DNA from: Gammaproteobacteria bacterium UBA6173
GTDB taxonomy: Bacteria > Pseudomonadota > Gammaproteobacteria > Pseudomonadales > Pseudohongiellaceae
Direction: 5' to 3'
Length of the DNA stretch: 7,349 nt
NCBI GenBank assembly: GCA_002422225.1
Contig: DITX01000074.1
Location: 18,847 to 26,195 of the forward strand
Position numbers and translations under genes: made by a program. Shown piece after piece: positions 1 to 5,596 of this stretch (position 1 is the first letter of the stretch; every line of letters starts with the position of its first letter). The notes beneath the pieces were generated by a model. That model saw only the letters and a list, made by a program, of their open reading frames with translations, ran no database searches and was not told where the DNA came from.

Positions 1-1395
1 GTGCCCATCACCTTGTTTGTGCATAAGGAAACGGGCGCCCTGCATCCGCGTACGGTTGAGTTGTTTGAACTGATTGCACAGCGAATCGAAAAAACCGGCA
101 TCGAAGCCTGGTTTGACCTTCAACCTGAAGAGCTGCTGGGTGAAGAGGCCGCACACTACAACAAAGTCAGTGACACGCTGGATGTCTGGTTTGACTCCGG
201 TGTCACGCACTATGCTGTGCTTGAGAAAACCGCAGGCCTGCACTTTCCGGCAGATATTTATTTGGAAGGCTCTGACCAGCATCGTGGCTGGTTCCAGTCT
301 TCTCTGAAGACTTCAATTGCCATGAACGGTGTTGCACCCTACAAGCAGGTGTTGACGCACGGGTTTACGGTCGACGAAAACGGTCGCAAGATGTCCAAAT
401 CATTGGGCAATACGATTTCGCCAACTGAAGTGTTTAATGAGTATGGCGCTGACATTCTGCGCTTGTGGGTTGCGGCCACCGACTATCGTGGTGAAATTGC
501 GGTTTCTCCTGAAATTCTGAAGCGCGTTGCAGATTCTTATCGCCGAATCCGTAATACCGCCCGATTTCTGCTCAGCAATATGAGTGGTTTTGATCCGGCA
601 ACGGATGCGGTTGCACCGGAAAACATGCTGGCGCTGGATTATTGGATCACTCGCCAGGCGCAGTTGCTGCGTGAACAGGTAAAAAAGGACTATGAGAATT
701 ATCAGTTCCTGAACGTCTACCAGAAAGTGCATAACTTTTGTGTGATCGAGCTGGGCGGCTTTTATCTGGACATTATCAAAGACCGGCAATACACCGCCAA
801 AACAGAAGGGCTCGCACGCCGGTCCACACAAACGGCCATGTATCACATCACTGAAATTCTGGTGCGGTTGATTGCGCCTATTCTGAGCTTTACGGCAGAT
901 GAGATCTGGGGGTTTGTACCCGGTAAACGCGAAGATTCTGTATTTCTGAGTTTGTTTGATGAAGGCTTGCCGGTGCTGGCGCCTCAGTCCGACTTCAGCG
1001 ATGCGTTCTGGATGGAGCTGATGGCTGTTAAAACCGCGGTAAACAAAGAACTCGAAAAACAACGCACCGACAAAAAAATTGGTGCTGCCTTGTCGGCAGA
1101 AGTCACCCTGTATTGTGATGACACCTTGACTGCGCATCTGCAGCGTTTGCAGGATGAATTGCGCTTTGTGCTGATTGTGTCGGCAGCCACCCTGCGTCCA
1201 TTGTCAGACGGTGCAGCGGCGGCTGAAACTGAACTGGCGGGTTTGCGTGTAAAAGTAGAGGCATCTGACCACAGTAAATGTGTGCGCTGTTGGCACTATC
1301 GTGCCGATGTGGGCAGCCATGCCGAGCATCCCGAGTTGTGTGCTCGTTGTGTTGACAATATCAGTGGCAACGGCGAACTGCGTTTGTACGCGTGA
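1..1395 (+). CDS. ileS: Isoleucyl-tRNA synthetase, C-terminal half (5' end outside window)
   Basis: This cytoplasmic class Ia synthetase charges tRNA-Ile with isoleucine using ATP. The window holds the last 464 residues of a protein that is usually about 935 long, so the HIGH signature and CP1 editing domain lie upstream. The GTG at base 1 is an internal Val codon (E. coli IleS has a W-G-V-P stretch here), not a start. Visible landmarks, in window residue numbers: D-V-W-F-D-S-G at 61-67, the G-S-D-Q-H-R-G-W block at 90-97, and the ATP-binding K-M-S-K-S loop at 130-134. The anticodon-binding helical domain follows, with a conserved D-I-I-K-D-R-Q-Y-T stretch near 258-266. A C-terminal zinc knuckle has C427, C430, C447 and C450, as in bacterial IleS with a Zn tail. 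The gene heads the fkpB-ispH block; its TGA is 10 bp before the fkpB start. Identity is essentially certain from the near-collinear match to my memory of E. coli IleS. Confidence 0.98.
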   Translation: MPITLFVHKETGALHPRTVELFELIAQRIEKTGIEAWFDLQPEELLGEEAAHYNKVSDTLDVWFDSGVTHYAVLEKTAGLHFPADIYLEGSDQHRGWFQSSLKTSIAMNGVAPYKQVLTHGFTVDENGRKMSKSLGNTISPTEVFNEYGADILRLWVAATDYRGEIAVSPEILKRVADSYRRIRNTARFLLSNMSGFDPATDAVAPENMLALDYWITRQAQLLREQVKKDYENYQFLNVYQKVHNFCVIELGGFYLDIIKDRQYTAKTEGLARRSTQTAMYHITEILVRLIAPILSFTADEIWGFVPGKREDSVFLSLFDEGLPVLAPQSDFSDAFWMELMAVKTAVNKELEKQRTDKKIGAALSAEVTLYCDDTLTAHLQRLQDELRFVLIVSAATLRPLSDGAAAAETELAGLRVKVEASDHSKCVRCWHYRADVGSHAEHPELCARCVDNISGNGELRLYA

Positions 1396-1400
1396 GGAAG
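1396..1400 (+). promoter_or_regulatory. Shine-Dalgarno site deciding the fkpB start
   Basis: A purine run, GAGGAAG at 1394-1400, begins inside the ileS stop codon (TGA 1393-1395). Its AGGA core (1395-1398) is 7 nt from the GTG at 1406. That spacing favours GTG 1406 over the in-frame GTG at 1400, which lies inside the site, and over the much longer open frame that reaches back into ileS. The position suggests translational coupling to ileS. Confidence 0.7.
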
Positions 1401-1405
1401 TGGCA

Positions 1406-1894
1406 GTGAGTGAATCGGTGGTTGGTATCAGTGCTGGCGCAAAGGTGACACTGCACTTTTCGTTATCCTTGCCAGATGGGTCTGAAATTGACAGCAACTA
1501 TGGTAAAGCACCTGCGACCTTTAAAGTGGGTGACGGAAATTTATTGCCCGGGTTTGAGGCGGCGTTGATGGGAGCAGTGGCGGGCGATGCAGTCTCGGTT
1601 TGCCTGCCGCCTGAACAGGCGTTTGGAGCCATCAATCCCGATAATGTGCAGTCATTTCCGCGTCAGCGTTTTGCAGGATTGCTGGCCAATACCACCGATC
1701 CTGTTGAGCCTGGTACGGTGTTGTCGTTTGCCGATTCGGGTGGCAATGAGATTCCGGGCGTGATTACACAAATTGGCGAATTATCGGTGGTGATTGACTT
1801 TAATCATCCCTTGGCCGGGCGCGAAATTCTGTTCACAGCCGATATTATTTCTGTGATTCCCTCAGGCGTGCAGACAGTCAGAATTCAAGGCTGA
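1406..1894 (+). CDS. fkpB: FKBP-type peptidyl-prolyl cis-trans isomerase, SlpA/FkpB type
   Basis: This 162-residue cytoplasmic FKBP-type prolyl isomerase resembles E. coli FkpB (SlpA, 149 residues), which combines prolyl isomerisation with chaperone activity. The FKBP fold is split: strands at about 13-70 include V-T-L-H-F-S-L, L-P-D-G-S-E-I-D-S and the L-P-G-F-E-A-A-L-M-G helix. An insert-in-flap chaperone domain follows at about 71-130, beginning Q-A-F-G. The family signature V-I-D-F-N-H-P-L-A-G is at 129-138, before the last strand. I chose GTG 1406 because it has a well-spaced Shine-Dalgarno site and because the N-terminus then reads V-S-E-S-V, like E. coli M-S-E-S-V. The open frame continues upstream to 1280, but that part overlaps ileS and matches nothing. 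It sits between ileS and ispH, the usual order, but without lspA before it. Confidence 0.95.
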   Translation: MSESVVGISAGAKVTLHFSLSLPDGSEIDSNYGKAPATFKVGDGNLLPGFEAALMGAVAGDAVSVCLPPEQAFGAINPDNVQSFPRQRFAGLLANTTDPVEPGTVLSFADSGGNEIPGVITQIGELSVVIDFNHPLAGREILFTADIISVIPSGVQTVRIQG

Positions 1895-1916
1895 ATGTAT
1901 TAATTGGTTTTTAAGT

Positions 1917-2957
1917 GTGAGCGCAACCAAGATGATGACACCGGACAGTGCAACTCAGGCAGGCAACGCAGTACAGCAATTTGAGTTTAAATCCATGCCG
2001 GGTGCGGAAATAAAGCTCGCCAATCCTCGTGGATTTTGTGCAGGCGTGGATCGTGCTATCGATATCGTCAACCGCGCGTTGGATGTGTACGGTGCGCCCA
2101 TTTTTGTCCGCCATGAAGTGGTGCATAACAAATTTGTTGTGGATACCCTGCGCAAGCGTGGCGCAATTTTTGTGGATGAATTGCACGACGTGCCGGTAGT
2201 TGATCATTTGGGTCGCAAGCCGATTGTCATTTTCAGCGCGCACGGCGTGTCGCAGGAAGTTCAGCGTGAAGCTGGGGAGCGAGGTTTTAATGTATTTGAC
2301 GCTACCTGCCCGCTGGTCACTAAGGTTCACCTGGAAGTGGCGCGATACAGTGCGGAGGGCCGCGAATGTGTGCTGATTGGGCATGCCCGCCACCCGGAAG
2401 TTGAAGGCACCATGGGCCAGTACGATAAAGGCCCCGGTGGGGATATTTATCTGGTGGAGTCCGTTGAGGATGTCGCCACCCTGCAAGTGAAAAATCCCCG
2501 TAAACTGGCCTATGTGACCCAGACGACCTTGTCGATGGACGATACGGCCAAAGTCATTGATGCTTTACGAGAGCGTTTTCCGGACATTGAAGGTCCACGT
2601 AAAAAAGATATCTGTTATGCCACACAGAATAGACAGGATGCCGTGAAGCAGTTGGCATTGGAAAGTGATTTGTTACTGGTGGTTGGTTCGCCTAACAGTT
2701 CCAACTCCAATCGCCTGCGTGAACTGGCTGAGCGCATGGGCTGTGAAGCTTATCTGATTGACCGGGTGGATGATCTGAAACCTGAGTGGTTTGTCGGCAA
2801 ACGCCGTTTTGGCGTGACAGCTGGCGCCTCAGCACCGGAAGTACTGGTGCAGCAAGTGGTCGACAGGTTGCAGGAGCTTTGTGGTGAGGCGCCGCAGGAA
2901 GTCCCGGGCGTGGAAGAGAACATAGTGTTCCGTATGCCAAGAGAACTCGCCCGCTAA
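1917..2957 (+). CDS. ispH: 4-hydroxy-3-methylbut-2-enyl diphosphate reductase (LytB)
   Basis: IspH is the [4Fe-4S] enzyme that makes IPP and DMAPP from HMBPP, the last step of the cytoplasmic MEP isoprenoid pathway. All three cluster-ligand cysteines are present: C41 (G-F-C-A-G), C131 (D-A-T-C-P-L-V) and C233 (D-I-C-Y-A-T). The catalytic Glu is E161 in H-P-E-V-E-G-T, the T-Q-T-T motif is at 201-204, and the diphosphate-binding S-x-N region is at about 261-265. At 346 residues it exceeds the usual 310-320, mainly from an N-terminal extension of about 26 residues and a 6-residue insertion near residues 92-100 relative to E. coli. The start is uncertain: GTG 1917, ATG 1932, ATG 1935 and ATG 1995 are in frame and none has a clear Shine-Dalgarno site. 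ATG 1995 would give M-P-G-A-E-I-K-L-A-N-P-R-G-F-C-A-G, closest to the E. coli start. It follows fkpB by 22 bp, consistent with cotranscription. Confidence 0.97.
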   Translation: MSATKMMTPDSATQAGNAVQQFEFKSMPGAEIKLANPRGFCAGVDRAIDIVNRALDVYGAPIFVRHEVVHNKFVVDTLRKRGAIFVDELHDVPVVDHLGRKPIVIFSAHGVSQEVQREAGERGFNVFDATCPLVTKVHLEVARYSAEGRECVLIGHARHPEVEGTMGQYDKGPGGDIYLVESVEDVATLQVKNPRKLAYVTQTTLSMDDTAKVIDALRERFPDIEGPRKKDICYATQNRQDAVKQLALESDLLLVVGSPNSSNSNRLRELAERMGCEAYLIDRVDDLKPEWFVGKRRFGVTAGASAPEVLVQQVVDRLQELCGEAPQEVPGVEENIVFRMPRELAR

Positions 2958-2969
2958 ACGGGCGAGTTC
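2943..2969. terminator. Perfect 11-bp hairpin over the ispH stop codon
   Basis: GAACTCGCCCG (2943-2953) and CGGGCGAGTTC (2959-2969) are exact reverse complements separated by the 5-nt loop CTAAA. The ispH TAA (2955-2957) lies in the loop. The stem is GC-rich and sits between convergent genes, so it could end transcription from both sides. No T-run follows on either strand, so it is not a canonical intrinsic terminator. It may instead protect mRNA 3' ends or act with Rho. The structure is seen directly; the role is inferred. Confidence 0.6.
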
Positions 2970-3016
2970 GCAATGGATTAGTGGTCAGCGTCAGCTGATA
3001 TCAAGCGTTTGGCAGC

Positions 3017-4075
3017 TTACTCGGCATCAATAGGCGCGTCCGGTGTCAGACCCGCTCGCTCGGCGGCCCGCGCACCTGACAGAATGCCCATCAAGGCGTA
3101 GTTGCCTTCGTGGCAGGCGTATTCAAAAATTGGATCTTCACTGGCCGTGTAGTTGATGACCGCGGTCCACGGTGTTTCCCACGTACTGGGGTCCTCCACG
3201 GTAAATTGATACTCGAGTACATCATCCGCGACACGGGTATAACGTTCTATAAACGTGCGGTTTTCACCCGCGCCTCTGAACAGACTTTGCCCTGAGAAGT
3301 TTTTGGTTTCGACGACCAGCGTATTACCTTCATACCAGCCACGTGAATCACCGTGCCAGAGTTTCACGCGTTCATCCAGGGCGGGTTTTTCGCCTATTGG
3401 AATCACGCGCACGTCGTGGATCATTTCCTGAATGATAGCGACTGAGGTCTTGCTCTGCACAATCTGATAATAACTGTTATAACCTGCCATGATGTAAGGC
3501 ATGCCATAGGTGATGCAGCGCTCTTGCAAGGGACGGCCAAGATAGGTGTCGGTTGGGCTCAGCCGCCCGCTGGCACGCAGTTGAGCGAGTGCCCGGCCCT
3601 CTTCGGTCATTGGTGGCAAGCGGCCATTGGGTGGATCAATGATCAGTGATGTGCGGTTTTCCATATTACGATCGACCATCCAGCCGGAATCATAATTACC
3701 GGTGGAGGGATCATACGAGCGCACTTCCCCGGTGATCACCGCATTCAGAAAGCCGTCCCCGAATAAGGCATCACCACCGCTGGCGCGCACATTTTCAGCT
3801 TGTTGAAGCAAATCGCGGAACTCTTCATCCGTTAACTCGGCTCGATTGCCAAAAATTTCCGGCCGTTCCAGTGGAGTACTGCTGTTGTTGGCCCACACCC
3901 CCTGCAGATCAGGGTGACCATCCTGCGTGAGCGGAGGCCGCCAGTTTTCCTGTTGCGCAAAGCTCTGTGTGCCGATCAATAAGCCAACGCTGAATGCCAG
4001 AGCCGAAGCGCATGTGCTTAGTTTGAATGGAATGCCAATGGCCTGGGTCGTGCTGTGTTGAAATCTGGTTTTCAT
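3017..4075 (-). CDS. Secreted protein of unknown function, paralogue of the upstream gene
   Basis: I recognise the family only as an uncharacterised secreted type that I recall being common in Acidobacteria and present in some Gammaproteobacteria. The 352-residue product has a signal peptide with a hydrophobic stretch at about 23-35 and likely cleavage after S-F-A (residue 40), which predicts periplasmic or extracellular location. The mature protein starts Q-Q-E-N-W, then D-G-H-P-D-L-Q-G-V-W at about 52-61, D-P-P-N-G-R-L-P-P near 147-155, E-R-C-I-T-Y-G with C187, G-D-S-R-G-W-Y-E-G-N-T-L-V-V at 242-255, I-E-R-Y-T near 276-280 and E-Y-A-C-H-E-G-N-Y with C321. C187 and C321 are the only mature cysteines, suggesting a disulfide. 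I preferred ATG 4075 over GTG 4081 because a GGGGA run in the 4083-4088 stretch is well spaced only for the ATG. It is second in a two-gene operon. No catalytic motif is recognised. Confidence 0.85.
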   Translation of the reverse strand: MKTRFQHSTTQAIGIPFKLSTCASALAFSVGLLIGTQSFAQQENWRPPLTQDGHPDLQGVWANNSSTPLERPEIFGNRAELTDEEFRDLLQQAENVRASGGDALFGDGFLNAVITGEVRSYDPSTGNYDSGWMVDRNMENRTSLIIDPPNGRLPPMTEEGRALAQLRASGRLSPTDTYLGRPLQERCITYGMPYIMAGYNSYYQIVQSKTSVAIIQEMIHDVRVIPIGEKPALDERVKLWHGDSRGWYEGNTLVVETKNFSGQSLFRGAGENRTFIERYTRVADDVLEYQFTVEDPSTWETPWTAVINYTASEDPIFEYACHEGNYALMGILSGARAAERAGLTPDAPIDAE

Positions 4076-4090
4076 GATCACATTCCCCGA

Positions 4091-4948
4091 TTATTCCTGA
4101 ATAGTAAAAGGCATGCCTCGTGGCGGCACGCGGTCAGCAGGTGCATCTTTGTTCAGATAGCCGTAAATCAGCTCTTCAGAAAACTCGACACATTTGAATT
4201 CCAATAGTTGTGCATTGGCTTCCATGCGTCGATAGAGCGGGAAGCTCATCTTCCAAGGCCTGGTATAGGTTTGCGGATCGCGAATCTCTGCTTCATACAG
4301 GATCATGTTCGGGCCGGAAGGGGTGTATCGCTCAATAACCTCGAGCTGATCACTGTGGTGATTGCCTGCATGGTCAAACCAGGTGTAAGGCATAAAGTCA
4401 GTGACACGAATCACCAGAGTGTCGCCTTCCCAATGACCTCGTGAATGCCCCATCCAGGTGGGTACCGGGCCATCAAAATCAGGCTGATCCATGTACACAA
4501 GTCGCATGGCACTGGCGAACTCATAGGCCATGACCAGGGTGTCGGTGCCTTGCACAATCTGAAACGGGAAAGGCAGCATGTTAGCGCGCGGGATGCCGGG
4601 CATGTAGCACTTCACCAGCGGATCGAGTGCCAACCAATCGGCCTGATTGACGTGTTTTTGAGCAAGACCTGACGGTGTATAGGGCAGCTCGCCCTCCTGA
4701 ACAACGCCCAGTGTGGCTGGGATGGCACCTAGCGCGCCCCATTTCCAGTCTGGGCCAGCGCGCGCGGCCGACGGTTCAATATTCCAGTGAGCTGACCCCA
4801 TGGCTTGCCAGAGGCCACTGAAATCAGGCTTGCCGTCAGCGGTTTCTGGCATTTGCTGTTGTGCAAATGTGGGTGTAAAGGCCGTCAATGCCAGGCTCAG
4901 GCAAAAACCATAACGGACAAGGTCATGTGTGACCCGGTAATTCAACAT
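4091..4948 (-). CDS. Secreted protein of unknown function, first gene of the paralogous pair
   Basis: This 285-residue protein belongs to the same loose uncharacterised secreted family as the gene after it. A signal peptide (hydrophobic about 13-25) ends P-T-F-A, with likely cleavage after A29. The mature part has D-G-K-P-D-F-S-G-L-W at 38-47, D-P-L-V-K-C-Y-M-P-G-I-P-R with C114, P-F-P-F-Q-I-V-Q at 126-133, the core W-M-G-H-S-R-G-H-W-E-G-D-T-L-V at 165-179, H-H-S-D near 197-200, V-I-E-R-Y-T at 204-209, D-P-Q-T-Y-T-R-P-W at 224-232 and L-L-E-F-K-C-V-E-F with C253. C114 and C253 are the only mature cysteines. The ATG at 4946-4948 is preceded by a very strong Shine-Dalgarno run, AGGAGGGAG (complement of 4956-4964), 7 nt away. 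Its stop is 15 bp before the next start, so the two genes are almost certainly cotranscribed. No enzyme function can be assigned; binding or hydrolase roles would be guesses. Confidence 0.85.
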   Translation of the reverse strand: MLNYRVTHDLVRYGFCLSLALTAFTPTFAQQQMPETADGKPDFSGLWQAMGSAHWNIEPSAARAGPDWKWGALGAIPATLGVVQEGELPYTPSGLAQKHVNQADWLALDPLVKCYMPGIPRANMLPFPFQIVQGTDTLVMAYEFASAMRLVYMDQPDFDGPVPTWMGHSRGHWEGDTLVIRVTDFMPYTWFDHAGNHHSDQLEVIERYTPSGPNMILYEAEIRDPQTYTRPWKMSFPLYRRMEANAQLLEFKCVEFSEELIYGYLNKDAPADRVPPRGMPFTIQE

Positions 4949-5001
4949 GCTTGTTCTCCCTCCTATTGTTCTTTATTGTGTCGGGTTTGAGGTGAATGCC
5001 A

Positions 5002-5030
5002 AATATCACACGACTAGTCGCATAAATCAA
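5002..5030 (-). promoter_or_regulatory. Putative sigma-70 promoter for the secreted-protein pair
   Basis: On the minus strand, TTGATT (complement of 5025-5030) and GATATT (complement of 5002-5007) are separated by exactly 17 nt. Each matches 4 of 6 consensus bases. Transcription would start near 4995, leaving a leader of about 45 nt before the strong ribosome site of the gene at 4948. The elements are modest matches found by eye. Confidence 0.4.
5011..5020. promoter_or_regulatory. Perfect 10-bp palindrome, possible repressor operator
   Basis: CGACTAGTCG is self-complementary over all ten bases. It lies in the 17-nt spacer of the putative minus-strand promoter and 60 bp before the divergent gene at 5081. 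TetR-family repressors often bind short palindromes placed between -35 and -10, so an operator is a reasonable inference. The symmetry does not extend outward (A on one side, C on the other). No regulator gene is in the window to pair with it. Confidence 0.35.
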
Positions 5031-5080
5031 TTTCTGTCCTACAGATTGCTTACAACTATGTACAGGAAGTTGCAATTAAC

Positions 5081-5449
5081 ATGATGTCAATACGGGTTGC
5101 AGTCTATGGAACACTCAAACGTGGATTCAGTAATCATGGTTTATTGCAACATGCACACTTTATTGGCGAAGACATCCTGAGCTGCATCACCCTGTATGAT
5201 CTTGGCCCTTATCCTGGCGCGAAGCTGAAACCCTCTCTTGGTATAATCGTAGAGGTGTTTGAAGTGGACGAGCGGCAGATACGGCAGTTGGATGAGCTTG
5301 AGGAGTACGTGGCTGCGTCGCCGGAGCAGGGCATGTACGATCGCCAACAAGTACTGACCAGGTTCGGGTCTGCCTGGATCTATCTTTATAACCCTCAGGT
5401 TGATGAGGCGTCAGCGCAGCACAGTGGCAGCTGGCAAGCAATACGTTAA
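5081..5449 (+). CDS. Gamma-glutamylcyclotransferase-like protein (GGCT/YtfP/AIG2 fold)
   Basis: This 122-residue cytoplasmic protein fits the small GGCT-like fold. Characterised members release 5-oxoproline from gamma-glutamyl substrates, but the bacterial YtfP branch has no firmly known substrate. The N-terminal substrate-binding loop is V-A-V-Y-G-T-L-K-R-G at 6-15. It is followed by L-Y-D-L-G-P-Y-P-G-A at 38-47, G-I-I-V-E-V-F-E-V at 54-62 and R-Q-L-D-E-L-E-E-Y at 68-76. E74 aligns with the catalytic Glu of human GGCT (L-D-E-Q-E-G). The C-terminal part, G-S-A-W-I-Y-L-Y near 91-98, matches E. coli YtfP G-S-A-W-M-Y-V-Y. ATG codons at 5081 and 5084 are both possible. AGGA at 5064-5067 is the nearest ribosome site, at a long 13-nt spacing. 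It diverges from the secreted pair across a 132-bp region. Fold assignment is firm; substrate is not. Confidence 0.88.
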   Translation: MMSIRVAVYGTLKRGFSNHGLLQHAHFIGEDILSCITLYDLGPYPGAKLKPSLGIIVEVFEVDERQIRQLDELEEYVAASPEQGMYDRQQVLTRFGSAWIYLYNPQVDEASAQHSGSWQAIR

Positions 5450-5574
5450 CAACACAAAGTTATTTTTGTCCTGACCGGAGGTCGATCTGCCATGCGGATT
5501 AAAATCTGTTTCGGGTCATAGATGGCGTTGCGAAAATTGCTGAGGAAATTCAGGCGGCGCAAGGTGTCTGAACT
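5446..5574 (-). pseudogene. Possible 3' remnant of an unrecognised minus-strand gene
   Basis: The gap between the GGCT-like gene and the diguanylate cyclase reads openly on the minus strand as a coding-looking C-terminus: S-D-T-L-R-R-L-N-F-L-S-N-F-R-N-A-I-Y, then D-P-K-Q-I-L-I-R-M and a stop at 5446-5448. Its codons (CGC CGC CTG, TTC CTC AGC, AAC GCC ATC, GAC CCG AAA) resemble those of the genes around it. The frame continues past 5574, but there it is antisense to the cyclase and loses this character. No sensible start or ribosome site is visible. D-P-K-Q-I-L loosely recalls C-termini of FAD-linked oxidases, but I cannot name a family. It could be a decayed gene cut by the cyclase insertion, or chance. 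Confidence 0.3.
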
Positions 5575-5582
5575 ATAACTAC

Positions 5583-5590
5583 GGGAAGGA
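5583..5590 (+). promoter_or_regulatory. Shine-Dalgarno site supporting a TTG start
   Basis: GGGAAGGA ends 6 nt before TTG 5597, ideal spacing. No in-frame ATG or GTG sits at a better distance, and the N-terminal membrane segment begins directly after this TTG. The rare start codon is therefore likely real and may lower expression. Confidence 0.65.
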
Positions 5591-5596
5591 TTATCA

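Noticed and set aside
400..1137. A 245-codon open frame on the minus strand
   Set aside because: It is fully antisense to conserved ileS, has no recognisable domain and looks like a shadow of the coding frame.
1280..1405. Upstream extension of the fkpB reading frame by 42 codons
   Set aside because: It overlaps the conserved zinc-binding end of ileS, matches no FKBP sequence, and GTG 1406 has a well-placed ribosome site.
1911..2486. A 191-codon open frame on the minus strand
   Set aside because: It is antisense to the conserved core of ispH and its composition (rich in His, Thr and Cys) is typical of shadow frames.
2970..3016. Second terminator hairpin between the convergent genes
   Set aside because: Only short, weak complementarities (such as TCAGCTGA) are present and no T-run, so nothing beyond the hairpin at 2943-2969 is supported.
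5057..5062. TATGTA as a -10 box for the GGCT-like gene
   Set aside because: The sequence 17 bp upstream (near 5034) does not resemble a -35 element, so I could not support a plus-strand promoter.
5574..5579. TATAAC as a -10 box for the cyclase gene
   Set aside because: No -35-like hexamer lies 16-18 bp upstream, and the start would fall on the ribosome site.
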